A stretch of DNA of 64,000 bases from CAYNVQ01 sp964400735. GTDB taxonomy: Bacteria; Acidobacteriota; Aminicenantia; Aminicenantales; Aminicenantaceae. The notes below the pieces were generated by a model that was given only the letters and a program-made list of their open reading frames with translations, made no database searches and was not told where the DNA came from. Position numbers and translations under genes: made by a program. The stretch lies in contig CAYNVQ010000001.1 in assembly GCA_964400735.1 (NCBI GenBank), positions 1,110,062 to 1,174,061 on the forward strand, written 5' to 3'. Positions 17,141 to 24,678 of the stretch are shown here, one piece after another; positions within the stretch are counted from its first letter, which is position 1; each line of letters starts with the position of its first letter.

Positions 17141-18589
17141 TTACATTTTCAAATCGACGTGGATCTGGCCGTAGGAGATGTGTTTCTTCAGCGGGGCATA
17201 CTCTATCCTTTGCCGCCTAGGATGCCCCCACGACCCTTTCCTGAAGCCGAAAGTCGCCACAAATCGGTCGGCAGCGATCAACTGCCTGTATCCGAACATC
17301 TCCAGAAAGCCGAACGCACACAATTTTAGGATGTCTCCCAAGCTTTTGTATCTCTTGTACAGGATGTTATCCAGCAAGATGGACCCGATATTGATCCACA
17401 TGGCCCACAAAACGGCCACCAGAAAAAAGAGAAACAAAAACTGCCAGTTCAGAAGCCCAAGAAAATACAGAGGCACCAAGGATGCATACCCCAAAAACTC
17501 CACAGCCGGCCCCAATCCCTCCACGAACAAAAAATACGGGAAGCCGAACATACCGATGCTTCCGTACTTGGGCCGCAGAAACATCTTCTTGCTGTACATG
17601 AGACTCTGCATCAAGCCCCTTTGCCAGCGGTGCCTCTGCCTGAGCAGCGACTTCAAATCGCCCGGAACCTGAGTGTGGCAGACAGGATCGGGGACGAACA
17701 GAATCTTATAGGGAATATCGTTATCCCGGCAGTACTTGTGCAGCCTCACCACCAGGTCCATGTCCTCACCGACCGTATTTCTGTATCCCCCCACGGCCAC
17801 GACCATGTCTTTCCTGAATACGGCATAGGTCCCGCTCAAAATCAAAAGGCTGCCGATTGAGTTCCAGGACGTACGGCCGGACAAAAAACCCCTGGTGTAC
17901 TCGACCGCCTGGAAGAGTTCGATGGCCTTATGGGGTGTATGGATATGAGAGATCTCCCCTTTCTCTATCTCCAGGCCGTTCAAAACCCGGACGATCCCCC
18001 CCACCGCAATCACTTTTTTATCCTCGACGAAAAGCCTTCCGGTCCGGAGTAACCCTTCTCTGTCCAGGATCGAATCGGCATCGATGCTGCAAAACAGCGG
18101 AAAAGAGGAGGCGTTGATACCGGCGTTCAGGGCATCGGTCTTCCCCCCGTTTTCTTTATCCAGCACCATAAGATTCGGATGATCCAGCGACAGAAAAACC
18201 CTCCTTACCGGCTTATGGCTGAGCACCAACCTGATGGGTTTCTCTATCTCCACCAGCCGGAAACTCTCGATCAACTTTTCCAGCACCCTGTCCGTCGAAC
18301 CGTCATTGACGACGATGACCTCGTATTCCGGATACTCCAGAGACAGAAGAGCCCGGACATTGGTCACGATCGTGGCCTCCTCGTTATAGGCAGGGACGAT
18401 GATGGAAAGAGGCCTGTAATGATTCCCCAAAAGCAGGGCCCGGATATCGTGCTTGGTGACGAAATAGAAATATTTTTTGATTTCCTTCAAAGACAGCACC
18501 AGAAACACGGTATAGGTCCCGTTAAGGGCCACAAAATAGAGGAGGACAACAGCCTGAAAGATCAGGATGACTAGCTCCGCTGTACTCAT
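17141..18589 (-). CDS. Processive family-2 glycosyltransferase (polysaccharide synthase type)
   Basis: 482 residues, an inner-membrane enzyme of the PgaC/hyaluronan/cellulose synthase type. An N-terminal membrane helix (about 5-33) is followed by the GT-A domain with PLSIIVPAYNEEATI, NDGS (D96), DAD (169-171), GED (274-276, the catalytic base) and QRHRW (318-322, the acceptor/processivity motif). Several C-terminal helices (about 350-425) form the translocation channel. It probably polymerises a simple polysaccharide from UDP-sugars and moves it across the inner membrane; the sugar cannot be read from sequence. It starts 6 bases after the HEAT-repeat gene, so the two are translationally close. 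The strong terminator at 16945-17008 ends the unit. Confidence 0.88.
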   Translation of the reverse strand: MSTAELVILIFQAVVLLYFVALNGTYTVFLVLSLKEIKKYFYFVTKHDIRALLLGNHYRPLSIIVPAYNEEATIVTNVRALLSLEYPEYEVIVVNDGSTDRVLEKLIESFRLVEIEKPIRLVLSHKPVRRVFLSLDHPNLMVLDKENGGKTDALNAGINASSFPLFCSIDADSILDREGLLRTGRLFVEDKKVIAVGGIVRVLNGLEIEKGEISHIHTPHKAIELFQAVEYTRGFLSGRTSWNSIGSLLILSGTYAVFRKDMVVAVGGYRNTVGEDMDLVVRLHKYCRDNDIPYKILFVPDPVCHTQVPGDLKSLLRQRHRWQRGLMQSLMYSKKMFLRPKYGSIGMFGFPYFLFVEGLGPAVEFLGYASLVPLYFLGLLNWQFLFLFFLVAVLWAMWINIGSILLDNILYKRYKSLGDILKLCAFGFLEMFGYRQLIAADRFVATFGFRKGSWGHPRRQRIEYAPLKKHISYGQIHVDLKM

Positions 18590-18595
18590 CGCTGC

Positions 18596-19696
18596 CTACT
18601 TCCTCAACATAAACCGGACCGTATCCCTCACGAATGGATCGTCCGAATCCATCTCGCTCTCCAGCAAGCCCTGGCCTTTCTCCCCCAACCGGGAAAGGCT
18701 TTTGGCCGCATTGATCCGCACATAGTAGAAATCGTCATAAAGTAAATTCCGGAGATGGGGAACGGCTCTCTCGCTGCAGCGGGCAGAAGCCTGTGCTGCC
18801 TGGGCCCTCACCCTCCAATCCTCATGGAAAAGCGCCGATGAGACGACCCCGCAGAACTCCGGGCATCTCAGCCTTCCCAGCGCCCTCATGCAGGCGATTT
18901 TAATGGCCGGGTGGCGATCGAAGCTGAAAAAATAGTCCACGATAACCCTCGATGCCACATGGAGGCCGGATGCACCGCAGGCCTCGATGACGTCTCTCTT
19001 GATGATATACGGAACGCCCCTGTCGTCTTTCAATTTCTCCAAAAAGGCCAGGAACTTCTCGATGATCCCTTTTCTCAAAAACGACCGAATCAGGTTGGAG
19101 TATACGTATTCGTTGAATTTCGATGAGGGAGAAAATTCGGTGGAGAGGGTATGCGTGATCCAATCCAGTGTCCCTTCATCGCCGATCCGGCTCAAAGACC
19201 AGATTATCGCTCCTTTGACATCGTCTGTTCTCTCCTCCAGGAGAAATTCTCTGAAATACGGCCTTAATTCACCGAGAGCGAAATAGCCCAGAGTTTTAAT
19301 GGCATGGAATCTCTTGGGCAGCGACGATGATCGCGCCATTTTTTGGTAATAATCCACCAGAGAAGCGCCTCTGATATACTGTTGATATATCCATTGATCC
19401 TCTTGAGATGAGGTCTCGAATTTGTCGATACAGAGCGAAGCGAGCGTCTCATACCCCAATTTGGTCCTAGGCCGGATGACGGTCCCATCCCTTCCCAAGA
19501 AAAATTTCCGCATGTAGGCCGAGTATCTGGCCCTCAGCCGCCTCCTGCGTCTCTCCCTCAACTCGGTACTTAGCTTATGGAAAATCAGGATGAAAAGGAG
19601 AACGACCACCGTGACCAGAAGCGAAATCAGCACATAATTCAGGACGTCACTCATGGTCTGTGAAGGCAGTATCCGGTCAAGCCATTTTGTTCCCAT
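18596..19696 (-). CDS. Membrane-anchored HEAT-repeat protein
   Basis: 366 residues. One membrane helix lies at about 18-40 (LNYVLISLLVTVVVLLFILI), followed by an Arg-rich stretch (ELRERRRRRLRARY), a linker, and then HEAT-like helical repeats to the end. The clearest units contain PAIKIACMRALGRLRCPEF, DWRVRAQAAQASAR and YYVRINAAKSLSRLG near the C-terminus. The alpha-solenoid should lie on the cytoplasmic side and act as a binding scaffold. Its immediate neighbour is the processive glycosyltransferase (6-base gap), so a role as assembly or regulatory partner of that synthase is likely but inferred. Two tandem hairpin repeats (19747-19900) lie in its leader. Confidence 0.78.
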   Translation of the reverse strand: MGTKWLDRILPSQTMSDVLNYVLISLLVTVVVLLFILIFHKLSTELRERRRRRLRARYSAYMRKFFLGRDGTVIRPRTKLGYETLASLCIDKFETSSQEDQWIYQQYIRGASLVDYYQKMARSSSLPKRFHAIKTLGYFALGELRPYFREFLLEERTDDVKGAIIWSLSRIGDEGTLDWITHTLSTEFSPSSKFNEYVYSNLIRSFLRKGIIEKFLAFLEKLKDDRGVPYIIKRDVIEACGASGLHVASRVIVDYFFSFDRHPAIKIACMRALGRLRCPEFCGVVSSALFHEDWRVRAQAAQASARCSERAVPHLRNLLYDDFYYVRINAAKSLSRLGEKGQGLLESEMDSDDPFVRDTVRFMLRK

Positions 19697-19746
19697 TACG
19701 AACCTTTTCCAACCTGGATTATCGATAAAACGGGCAACGTCATTTT

Positions 19747-19806
19747 CTCATGATAATTAGCAGCCATGCCAGGGCAAGTTTTTAATATGATTGCAATAGA
19801 AAATGC
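19747..19806 (-). repeat. Hairpin repeat, copy 1 (diverged)
   Basis: On the minus strand this reads GCATTTTCTATTGCA, then an imperfect stem, then GGCTGCTAATTATCAT. It aligns along its length with copy 2 (19829-19888) directly beside it, although its stem is weaker. It lies about 50 bases before the HEAT-gene start. Confidence 0.55.
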
Positions 19807-19828
19807 CGCTTAAATTGAGAAAAGATTT

Positions 19829-19900
19829 TTCCTGATCATTTGCAGCTATATCAGGGTAAATCCCTGATATACCTGCAATAGAAAACAGTTTCGACATTTT
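19829..19900 (-). repeat. Hairpin repeat, copy 2
   Basis: On the minus strand TTTTCTATTGCAG is followed by TATATCAGGG-ATTTA-CCCTGATATA, a perfect 10-bp stem with a 5-base loop, then GCTGCAAAT. The flanking GCAG/CTGC can extend the stem. Copy 3 (23736-23820) matches it both in the hairpin and in the bases up to the preceding gene's stop codon. No T-run follows, so it is not a standard terminator. Confidence 0.7.
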
Positions 19901-21112
19901 TTATGAATGATTCAGGGAAAATAAGTTTTTCAGCATCGGGACATAGAACGACCAAAAAAACCTGTTCTGGGAAAATCCCTTTCCAAAACAACAGAGCACC
20001 CGGCGGAGACTGGACCACCCATAAAAGAAATAGGGTCCATGGGAGATGTTGTTATCCGAGAAGTCCCCTGCCATATAAATGCGCAGGGGAGATCGCGACG
20101 CCCGCAGGACGGCAGGGAAGGTTTCCGGAACAGCCAATGCTTTCATCTTCTCCTTGCCGCTCGCGGTCAGAAGGAACCGGAATTGAGCCAGGACCTCGGT
20201 CCCGGCTTCAGGAGATACGATATCGAACCAGTAGCCGTAGGGAGTGCTCGAAGCCACCCCTTTCATCAGAGGGTCCTGCGGCAGCCTAACCTCAATCCGA
20301 AGGCCGTTTGCTTCCACATCTTTCCCTTCTTCGAGGACTAGGAGGTTCGTATTCTGGTGGGCGATGATGTAACCTGAACCGGTAAAATTCCAATCCTCTC
20401 CACTCTGTATCTTCCAGTGCCGCACAGCCCAAGAGGGGACATCCTGCAGGTTCGACAGGTCGGCAAAATACCGGCCTTTCCATCCGGAAGAATTCACTCC
20501 CAAAAGTCTCTCCATCCGCTTCTGCTCAGGCTCCGGAGTAGGAGGATAGAAGCAGTTGAATTCGGCGATGATGGAACCGCCCCTTTGGATGAAATCCTCG
20601 ATGGTATCGACCTCTTCGGATTCTAGGCCGCCGAAAATCTTCCGGCTGAAATCGAGATGCGTCCGATGTCTGTCCGGAAATTTGTAATCATCCACGTACA
20701 CGCCGTAGGTATCGACGAGGATGAGGCAATCGATGCCGACAAGTTGGACGGGCTCTAATTCGGATGAAAAGGAAGCATCCGAGGCAATGAATTTTTCGGG
20801 ATAGAAGCCGACATAGTCACGGCCGGCCCTCCACTTCCTTCTCCCTCCCTTATTGGTGACCTTAGAGTTGTTCAACACCCAGAAGAGCGACTGATGTTCC
20901 CTGTAATCCGGATGAGGGACCGTTTTGTCGATGACCAAAACCCTACATCCTGGCTTAGGCGAAAACTGCCACAAAGCAAATGAACCGGCAAGAAGGAATA
21001 TGACAACGGCGAAAACAAAGAGCACCCAAAATCTGACAGCCCTCCGCTTTTTGGCCGACTTATCTTCTTCGGTGTACGTATAGGCCACAAAGGCTTTATG
21101 AAGATCGTCCAT
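19901..21112 (-). CDS. Membrane-anchored protein with GATase/ThuA-like periplasmic domain
   Basis: 403 residues. A basic N-terminus and one membrane helix (about 28-48) leave a large periplasmic domain. Residues about 55-215 (CRVLVIDKT, then VGIDCLILVDTYGV, then VDTIEDFIQRGGSIIAEFN) follow the strand-helix pattern of class-I glutamine-amidotransferase-like or ThuA-like domains, without an obvious catalytic Cys. The C-terminal half is unassigned. It lies upstream of the HEAT and GT2 genes in the same direction, separated by the tandem hairpin repeats, and probably belongs to the same polysaccharide-synthase system. The family was not recognised with certainty. Confidence 0.68.
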   Translation of the reverse strand: MDDLHKAFVAYTYTEEDKSAKKRRAVRFWVLFVFAVVIFLLAGSFALWQFSPKPGCRVLVIDKTVPHPDYREHQSLFWVLNNSKVTNKGGRRKWRAGRDYVGFYPEKFIASDASFSSELEPVQLVGIDCLILVDTYGVYVDDYKFPDRHRTHLDFSRKIFGGLESEEVDTIEDFIQRGGSIIAEFNCFYPPTPEPEQKRMERLLGVNSSGWKGRYFADLSNLQDVPSWAVRHWKIQSGEDWNFTGSGYIIAHQNTNLLVLEEGKDVEANGLRIEVRLPQDPLMKGVASSTPYGYWFDIVSPEAGTEVLAQFRFLLTASGKEKMKALAVPETFPAVLRASRSPLRIYMAGDFSDNNISHGPYFFYGWSSLRRVLCCFGKGFSQNRFFWSFYVPMLKNLFSLNHS

Positions 21113-21203
21113 TTTGGAGTGGGAGCTCAGCCGTTCCTATAACGGGAAACTCAAACGACTAAAGCTGTGCTTGATCTATACAGGTCTTGGAGTCAAGCAG
21201 ATA

Positions 21204-21232
21204 TTGTCATTTAGCCATTATCACAGTACAAT
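21204..21232 (+). promoter_or_regulatory. Strong sigma-70-like promoter of the SH3/barrel gene
   Basis: TTGTCA (21204-21209) and TACAAT (21227-21232) are separated by exactly 17 bases, five of six matches in each box. Transcription should start near 21239, giving a very short leader before the TTG start at 21253. Confidence 0.7.
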
Positions 21233-21252
21233 AGAGATTCGAGGATTATGAT

Positions 21253-22749
21253 TTGCCTAAGAAAATAACGCTTCTGATCTTGTATGCCTTTATTCTTTCG
21301 TTGTCTCCTCTCTTCTCCGACGAACCGGGCGAAAGGCAGGTGCGGGTCGCCGTGGAAAGGGCCCCTGTCTATGCCGAAGCCAACTCCCTTAGTTACAGAA
21401 TCGAAACGCTGAAAAAAGGAACCGTTCTCTCCGTCTTCGAAATGGGATCGACCAATCCGGAATGGTTCTACGTCAGGTACCGGTCGGCGAGATGGAGGTC
21501 TGTGGTGACAGGCTTCATACAGGCTTCGATGGTCGAGGAAATAACGGAGAAACCAGCAGAGGAGCCGAAAGAAGAGCCAATCGTGCAAAAACCCGCAGAA
21601 GCGCCCAAAAAGCCTGTGGAGAAAAAAGAAGAACCGGAGGAAAAACCTTTAGAGATTTCGGTGGAGGAGGTTCTGCTGGCCTCATCCCTCCTCCCCAATA
21701 AGCTTTTCCCTCTCCCGAAGATCGCCGAAGAGGAAAAAGAGCCCCGCATTTTCATGTATATAGAGACAAGGCCAGCGCAAGAAAAAGCCGAAGTCTCTCG
21801 AAGAGAGGACCAGGCCGAAGATGTCCTTCCCAAAATCGAAAAACCGGCAGCCAAACAAAAAGAGGCCGAACCGGCTATCGAACAGGTCGAGTTAAAAGTA
21901 GAAGAGTTCGTGGATGTATCGTCTCTGCCTTCCCCGATAAGCTACATCCTTCCCCAAGCCGAATCGAGGTTTGAACCAAAGACCTTTATATCCGTGGAAA
22001 CGAAGCCGGCAATAACGGAGAGCCAAAAACAAGAGGAGGCCGTAAAAGACATCATAAAAGAGATTCCGGAAAAATTAGAAGAAAGGCGGCCACCAGAAAA
22101 AGAACTCACTCAGCCTGAAACCACTCAGTCTGAACCTGTGGAGAAAAAGAAACCCGTCCAGAAGGAAGAAGAACCTGCCAAGACACCAAAACCAGAAGAG
22201 AAACAAGTCGTCCCTCAGATCAGGAGAGACCGGCCGCCTCAGTCAAAAAAGCCGAAATTCCCGGGCGATTGGTCATTCCTCACCCTGGGCGCCGGATACG
22301 GGCCCTCTCAGGGAAGCGGCTTCGGAGGGATCCTTCAATTGAACACCAAAATGGGATTTTCCATCCATATCGGGGCCGGCTACTATCCTACCTCCTACTA
22401 CTACTCAGAGTACGATTGGGCCAAGGACCGGGTTCTTTACAACATCGGCGTTAAATACTATTTGCCCTTCGGAAAGAACAACTTCCGTCCCTATCTGGAT
22501 ATTCAATATGGAGGGATCAGTGTGGAAGCCGTCAGGGTCGTCACGGGCATCTGGTATTACCAGTATGTTTACAAGAACATACAAAAGACCCTGCTCGGGC
22601 CATCCCTCCTGGCCGGGATCGAGCTCAAGCTGGGGACATTCGGATTGCATGGAGCCCTGGGTCTTTCCTATACCCAGATGGATTGGGATTATTGGGAAAG
22701 AAACTATTTCCTCACGGCCGATGTAGGACTGCTGCTCTATTTATGGTAA
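21253..22749 (+). CDS. SH3-domain outer-membrane beta-barrel protein
   Basis: 498 residues, initiated at TTG (GAGGA 8 bases upstream; the nearby ATG at 21248 is out of frame). The signal peptide (1-23) is followed by a bacterial SH3 domain (about 27-95), a very long Glu/Pro/Lys-rich linker (about 97-335) interrupted by two repeated segments (LLASSLLPNKLFPLPKIAEE and VDVSSLPSPISYILPQAE), and a C-terminal region (about 336-498) of alternating aromatic strands. That region ends in ADVGLLLYLW, a typical outer-membrane barrel signature of about eight strands. It could tether the peptidoglycan to the outer membrane, with the SH3 in the wall and the barrel in the membrane. It is the only plus-strand gene inside the exopolysaccharide core and has its own promoter. 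Confidence 0.78.
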   Translation: MPKKITLLILYAFILSLSPLFSDEPGERQVRVAVERAPVYAEANSLSYRIETLKKGTVLSVFEMGSTNPEWFYVRYRSARWRSVVTGFIQASMVEEITEKPAEEPKEEPIVQKPAEAPKKPVEKKEEPEEKPLEISVEEVLLASSLLPNKLFPLPKIAEEEKEPRIFMYIETRPAQEKAEVSRREDQAEDVLPKIEKPAAKQKEAEPAIEQVELKVEEFVDVSSLPSPISYILPQAESRFEPKTFISVETKPAITESQKQEEAVKDIIKEIPEKLEERRPPEKELTQPETTQSEPVEKKKPVQKEEEPAKTPKPEEKQVVPQIRRDRPPQSKKPKFPGDWSFLTLGAGYGPSQGSGFGGILQLNTKMGFSIHIGAGYYPTSYYYSEYDWAKDRVLYNIGVKYYLPFGKNNFRPYLDIQYGGISVEAVRVVTGIWYYQYVYKNIQKTLLGPSLLAGIELKLGTFGLHGALGLSYTQMDWDYWERNYFLTADVGLLLYLW

Positions 22750-22777
22750 CGGTCGATTCCCCCACAAGAACTCGTTT

Positions 22778-23575
22778 TCACCTTTTGAAAAACCTGGGGA
22801 TTTTTATCTTGAAAGATTTTTCGCTTCTTCTGGGATCGATAGGATCCCGATGAAAGGCCAGCTCTTTATCCTCAAGAATGGCATGCGGATTATCGTTGAC
22901 CAGAAAAGAAGCCGATTCTCCTATCCTTTCCTGCACGTTCTCCAGGGCCTTTGAGAGCCACAGGGGGCTGGGGCGTGGATTGTGGGCGTCGCTGCCCATG
23001 ACATGCGTCAGGTTGAGCTCCATGAAACGGAAGGCCGTCTCTTCGACTCGACTGCCGTAAAGTCCGGTGAAACTGCCGCTGTTCGCCTGGGTGAGCGCTC
23101 CGGCTTCCACCAGCTCGAACAAAAGATCGGGGCTCCGCATGAAAACATAGTTCCTCTCGGGATGGGCGATGATAGGCCTCAGCCCGCCGCTCAACAGATC
23201 GAACAAAAGTTCCTTCACCCCCGAGAAAACATGCCCCGCCGGAAATTCCAGGATGATATATGAACTACCGTTGAGAACGAGGTGATTGCGGTTTTTCTCG
23301 ATCTCGTCGATCAGGTTGTGGGAGACGTGGACTTCCGCCCCTTTGATGACCTCCACGTCGATATGATTTTTCTGGAGAGCGTAACTCAGTTCTTCGATTT
23401 TTTTCTGGATGACACCCAGATCTTTGGGCGTGAAGTCACCGCGATAAAGATGGGGTGTGGCCACGATCTGATAAATCCCATCCTTCTCCGCCATCCTGGC
23501 CATCTCCACCGCCTCGTCCAGGCTTTTGGCGCCGTCATCCAAACCAAACAGAATATGACAATGCAAATCGACCAT
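22778..23575 (-). CDS. CpsB/YwqE-type PHP tyrosine-protein phosphatase
   Basis: 265 residues of the PHP superfamily. Metal-binding motifs visible are DLHCHIL at the N-terminus, GLDDGAKS (about 10-17), ATPHLY (about 40-45), IAHPERN (about 136-142) and GSDAHNPRP (about 194-202), a full manganese site as in CpsB/YwqE. Such enzymes dephosphorylate the C-terminal tyrosines of BY-kinases and thereby control polysaccharide chain length. The matching kinase is encoded at 27885-30176. Its start lies downstream of hairpin copy 3 and the structured segment at 23613-23712. Confidence 0.9.
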   Translation of the reverse strand: MVDLHCHILFGLDDGAKSLDEAVEMARMAEKDGIYQIVATPHLYRGDFTPKDLGVIQKKIEELSYALQKNHIDVEVIKGAEVHVSHNLIDEIEKNRNHLVLNGSSYIILEFPAGHVFSGVKELLFDLLSGGLRPIIAHPERNYVFMRSPDLLFELVEAGALTQANSGSFTGLYGSRVEETAFRFMELNLTHVMGSDAHNPRPSPLWLSKALENVQERIGESASFLVNDNPHAILEDKELAFHRDPIDPRRSEKSFKIKIPRFFKR

Positions 23576-23612
23576 TATGCTGCTCCATACATCCGGATTA
23601 TTAACGAGTCGA

Positions 23613-23712
23613 GATTGCCGCAGCGGCGAGGAAGCGGCCCATGGAGCTGTAGTGAACTACTGCGAATGGGCTGCAACGAAGCCGATGTGGTGAGATCGGC
23701 TCGCCCGAAGGG
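23613..23712. other. Candidate structured element with four hairpins
   Basis: In about 100 bases there are four self-complementary units: GCCG-CAG-CGGC (617-627 of the 23 kb block), GCGGCCCAT ... ATGGGCTGC (23634-23674, enclosing GTAGT-GA-ACTAC at 23649-23660), GCCGAT ... ATCGGC (23681-23700) and CCC-GAA-GGG (23704-23712). It lies in the leader between the Wza-like gene and the PHP phosphatase. No RNA family was recognised. Confidence 0.4.
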
Positions 23713-23735
23713 TAAAAAATGCCGATTAGTTGAAT

Positions 23736-23820
23736 AAATAGTTTTATAGCTATATCAGGATAAATTCCTGATATGGCTGTAATAGAAAACGGTATCGGCA
23801 GTTTTTATTAATAATTCGGA
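23736..23820 (-). repeat. Hairpin repeat, copy 3
   Basis: On the minus strand it reads CCGTTTTCTATTACAG, then CATATCAGGA-ATTTA-TCCTGATATAG, a stem with the same loop as copy 2. It directly follows the stop codon of the Wza-like gene (23821), as copy 2 follows the stop of the gene at 19901. Confidence 0.7.
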
Positions 23821-24666
23821 TCAAAAGAGTTTTTCGCCGACGATGATGATATCCTCCGCCTGAAGCGGAATATCCGGCTTCTCCCCCTTTTCGATATCCT
23901 TGGCATCCACATCGATAATAACTTCTTTGCCGCCCTCACTCAGTCTCTTGATCTTCACGTTGCCCTTGGAGGCTCTGTCCGTAAATCCTCCGGCTTGGAC
24001 GATAGCCCGGTACAAGGTGGGGATATTGGATTTTGGGACCTCGAGAGCTCCTGGATTCCCCACAGCTCCGGTCACATAGATACGAACAGTCTCTTCCGGC
24101 AGGACATAGACGATATCGTTCGGTTGCAGAGGGATATTGAACCGGTCATCCCCGGAGACCAAATCCCTGATGGATATCTTCAGAGGACTGTGCTGTTCTC
24201 GAATGAGGGTGATGTCCCCGGCAAAAGTCGTAAATCCACCGGCCTCTGCCACCACATGAAGCAGTTTTTGGCGCCCGAGGAGCTCGTAACGGCCCGGATT
24301 GGCCACAGCTCCCAGCATCGATACCCTCTGGCTGCGGCGTTCGGCGACCAGGACGGTCACCGACGGATTCTGGAAGAGCTGTTTTTCCACGAAAAGCTGA
24401 TCCAGCTTTTTTTCCAATTCCGCCAGGGTCAGTCCCATCACATCCACCTCTTCTTCGATCAAAGGAAGCTTTATCCTTCCGTATTCGGTCACCTGAACCC
24501 TGATCCCGGTGTAGTTTTCTTCCCCGTAGACACTGACTTCCAGAACGTCCCAAGGCCCGATCTTATATTCTCTTACATATCTGGCCTCCTGCTCCTCCTG
24601 AGAGAAAAGCCCTGCTGTGATGAATATAATCGTGATTATCACTAAAATCGATGCTTTACTTCTCAC
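23821..24666 (-). CDS. Polysaccharide export protein (Wza-like, SLBB domains)
   Basis: 281 residues. The signal peptide (1-about 22, MRSKASILVIITIIFITAGL) lacks a lipobox cysteine. A polysaccharide-export domain (about 30-110: YKIGPWDVLEVSVYGEEN, GRIKLPLIEEEVDVMGLTLA) is followed by two SLBB domains (about 114-180, VSMLGAVANPGRYELLGRQK; and about 193-278, IYVTGAVGNPGALEVPKSN). It would form the periplasmic/outer-membrane export channel for the polymer. It follows the TPR gene by 12 bases and precedes the CpsB-type phosphatase, the usual Wza-Wzc-phosphatase arrangement. A helical C-terminal pore like that of E. coli Wza is not evident, so a separate barrel partner (30229-31494) is plausible. 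Confidence 0.9.
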   Translation of the reverse strand: MRSKASILVIITIIFITAGLFSQEEQEARYVREYKIGPWDVLEVSVYGEENYTGIRVQVTEYGRIKLPLIEEEVDVMGLTLAELEKKLDQLFVEKQLFQNPSVTVLVAERRSQRVSMLGAVANPGRYELLGRQKLLHVVAEAGGFTTFAGDITLIREQHSPLKISIRDLVSGDDRFNIPLQPNDIVYVLPEETVRIYVTGAVGNPGALEVPKSNIPTLYRAIVQAGGFTDRASKGNVKIKRLSEGGKEVIIDVDAKDIEKGEKPDIPLQAEDIIIVGEKLF

Positions 24667-24678
24667 TCTCTTTTCCTC

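Noticed and set aside
16859..17329. 156-residue plus-strand open frame
   Set aside because: It crosses the terminator hairpin and is antisense to the glycosyltransferase; no ribosome site.
21248..21270. ATG at 21248 as start of the SH3/barrel gene
   Set aside because: It is in another frame and stops after six codons; the TTG at 21253 is the in-frame start.
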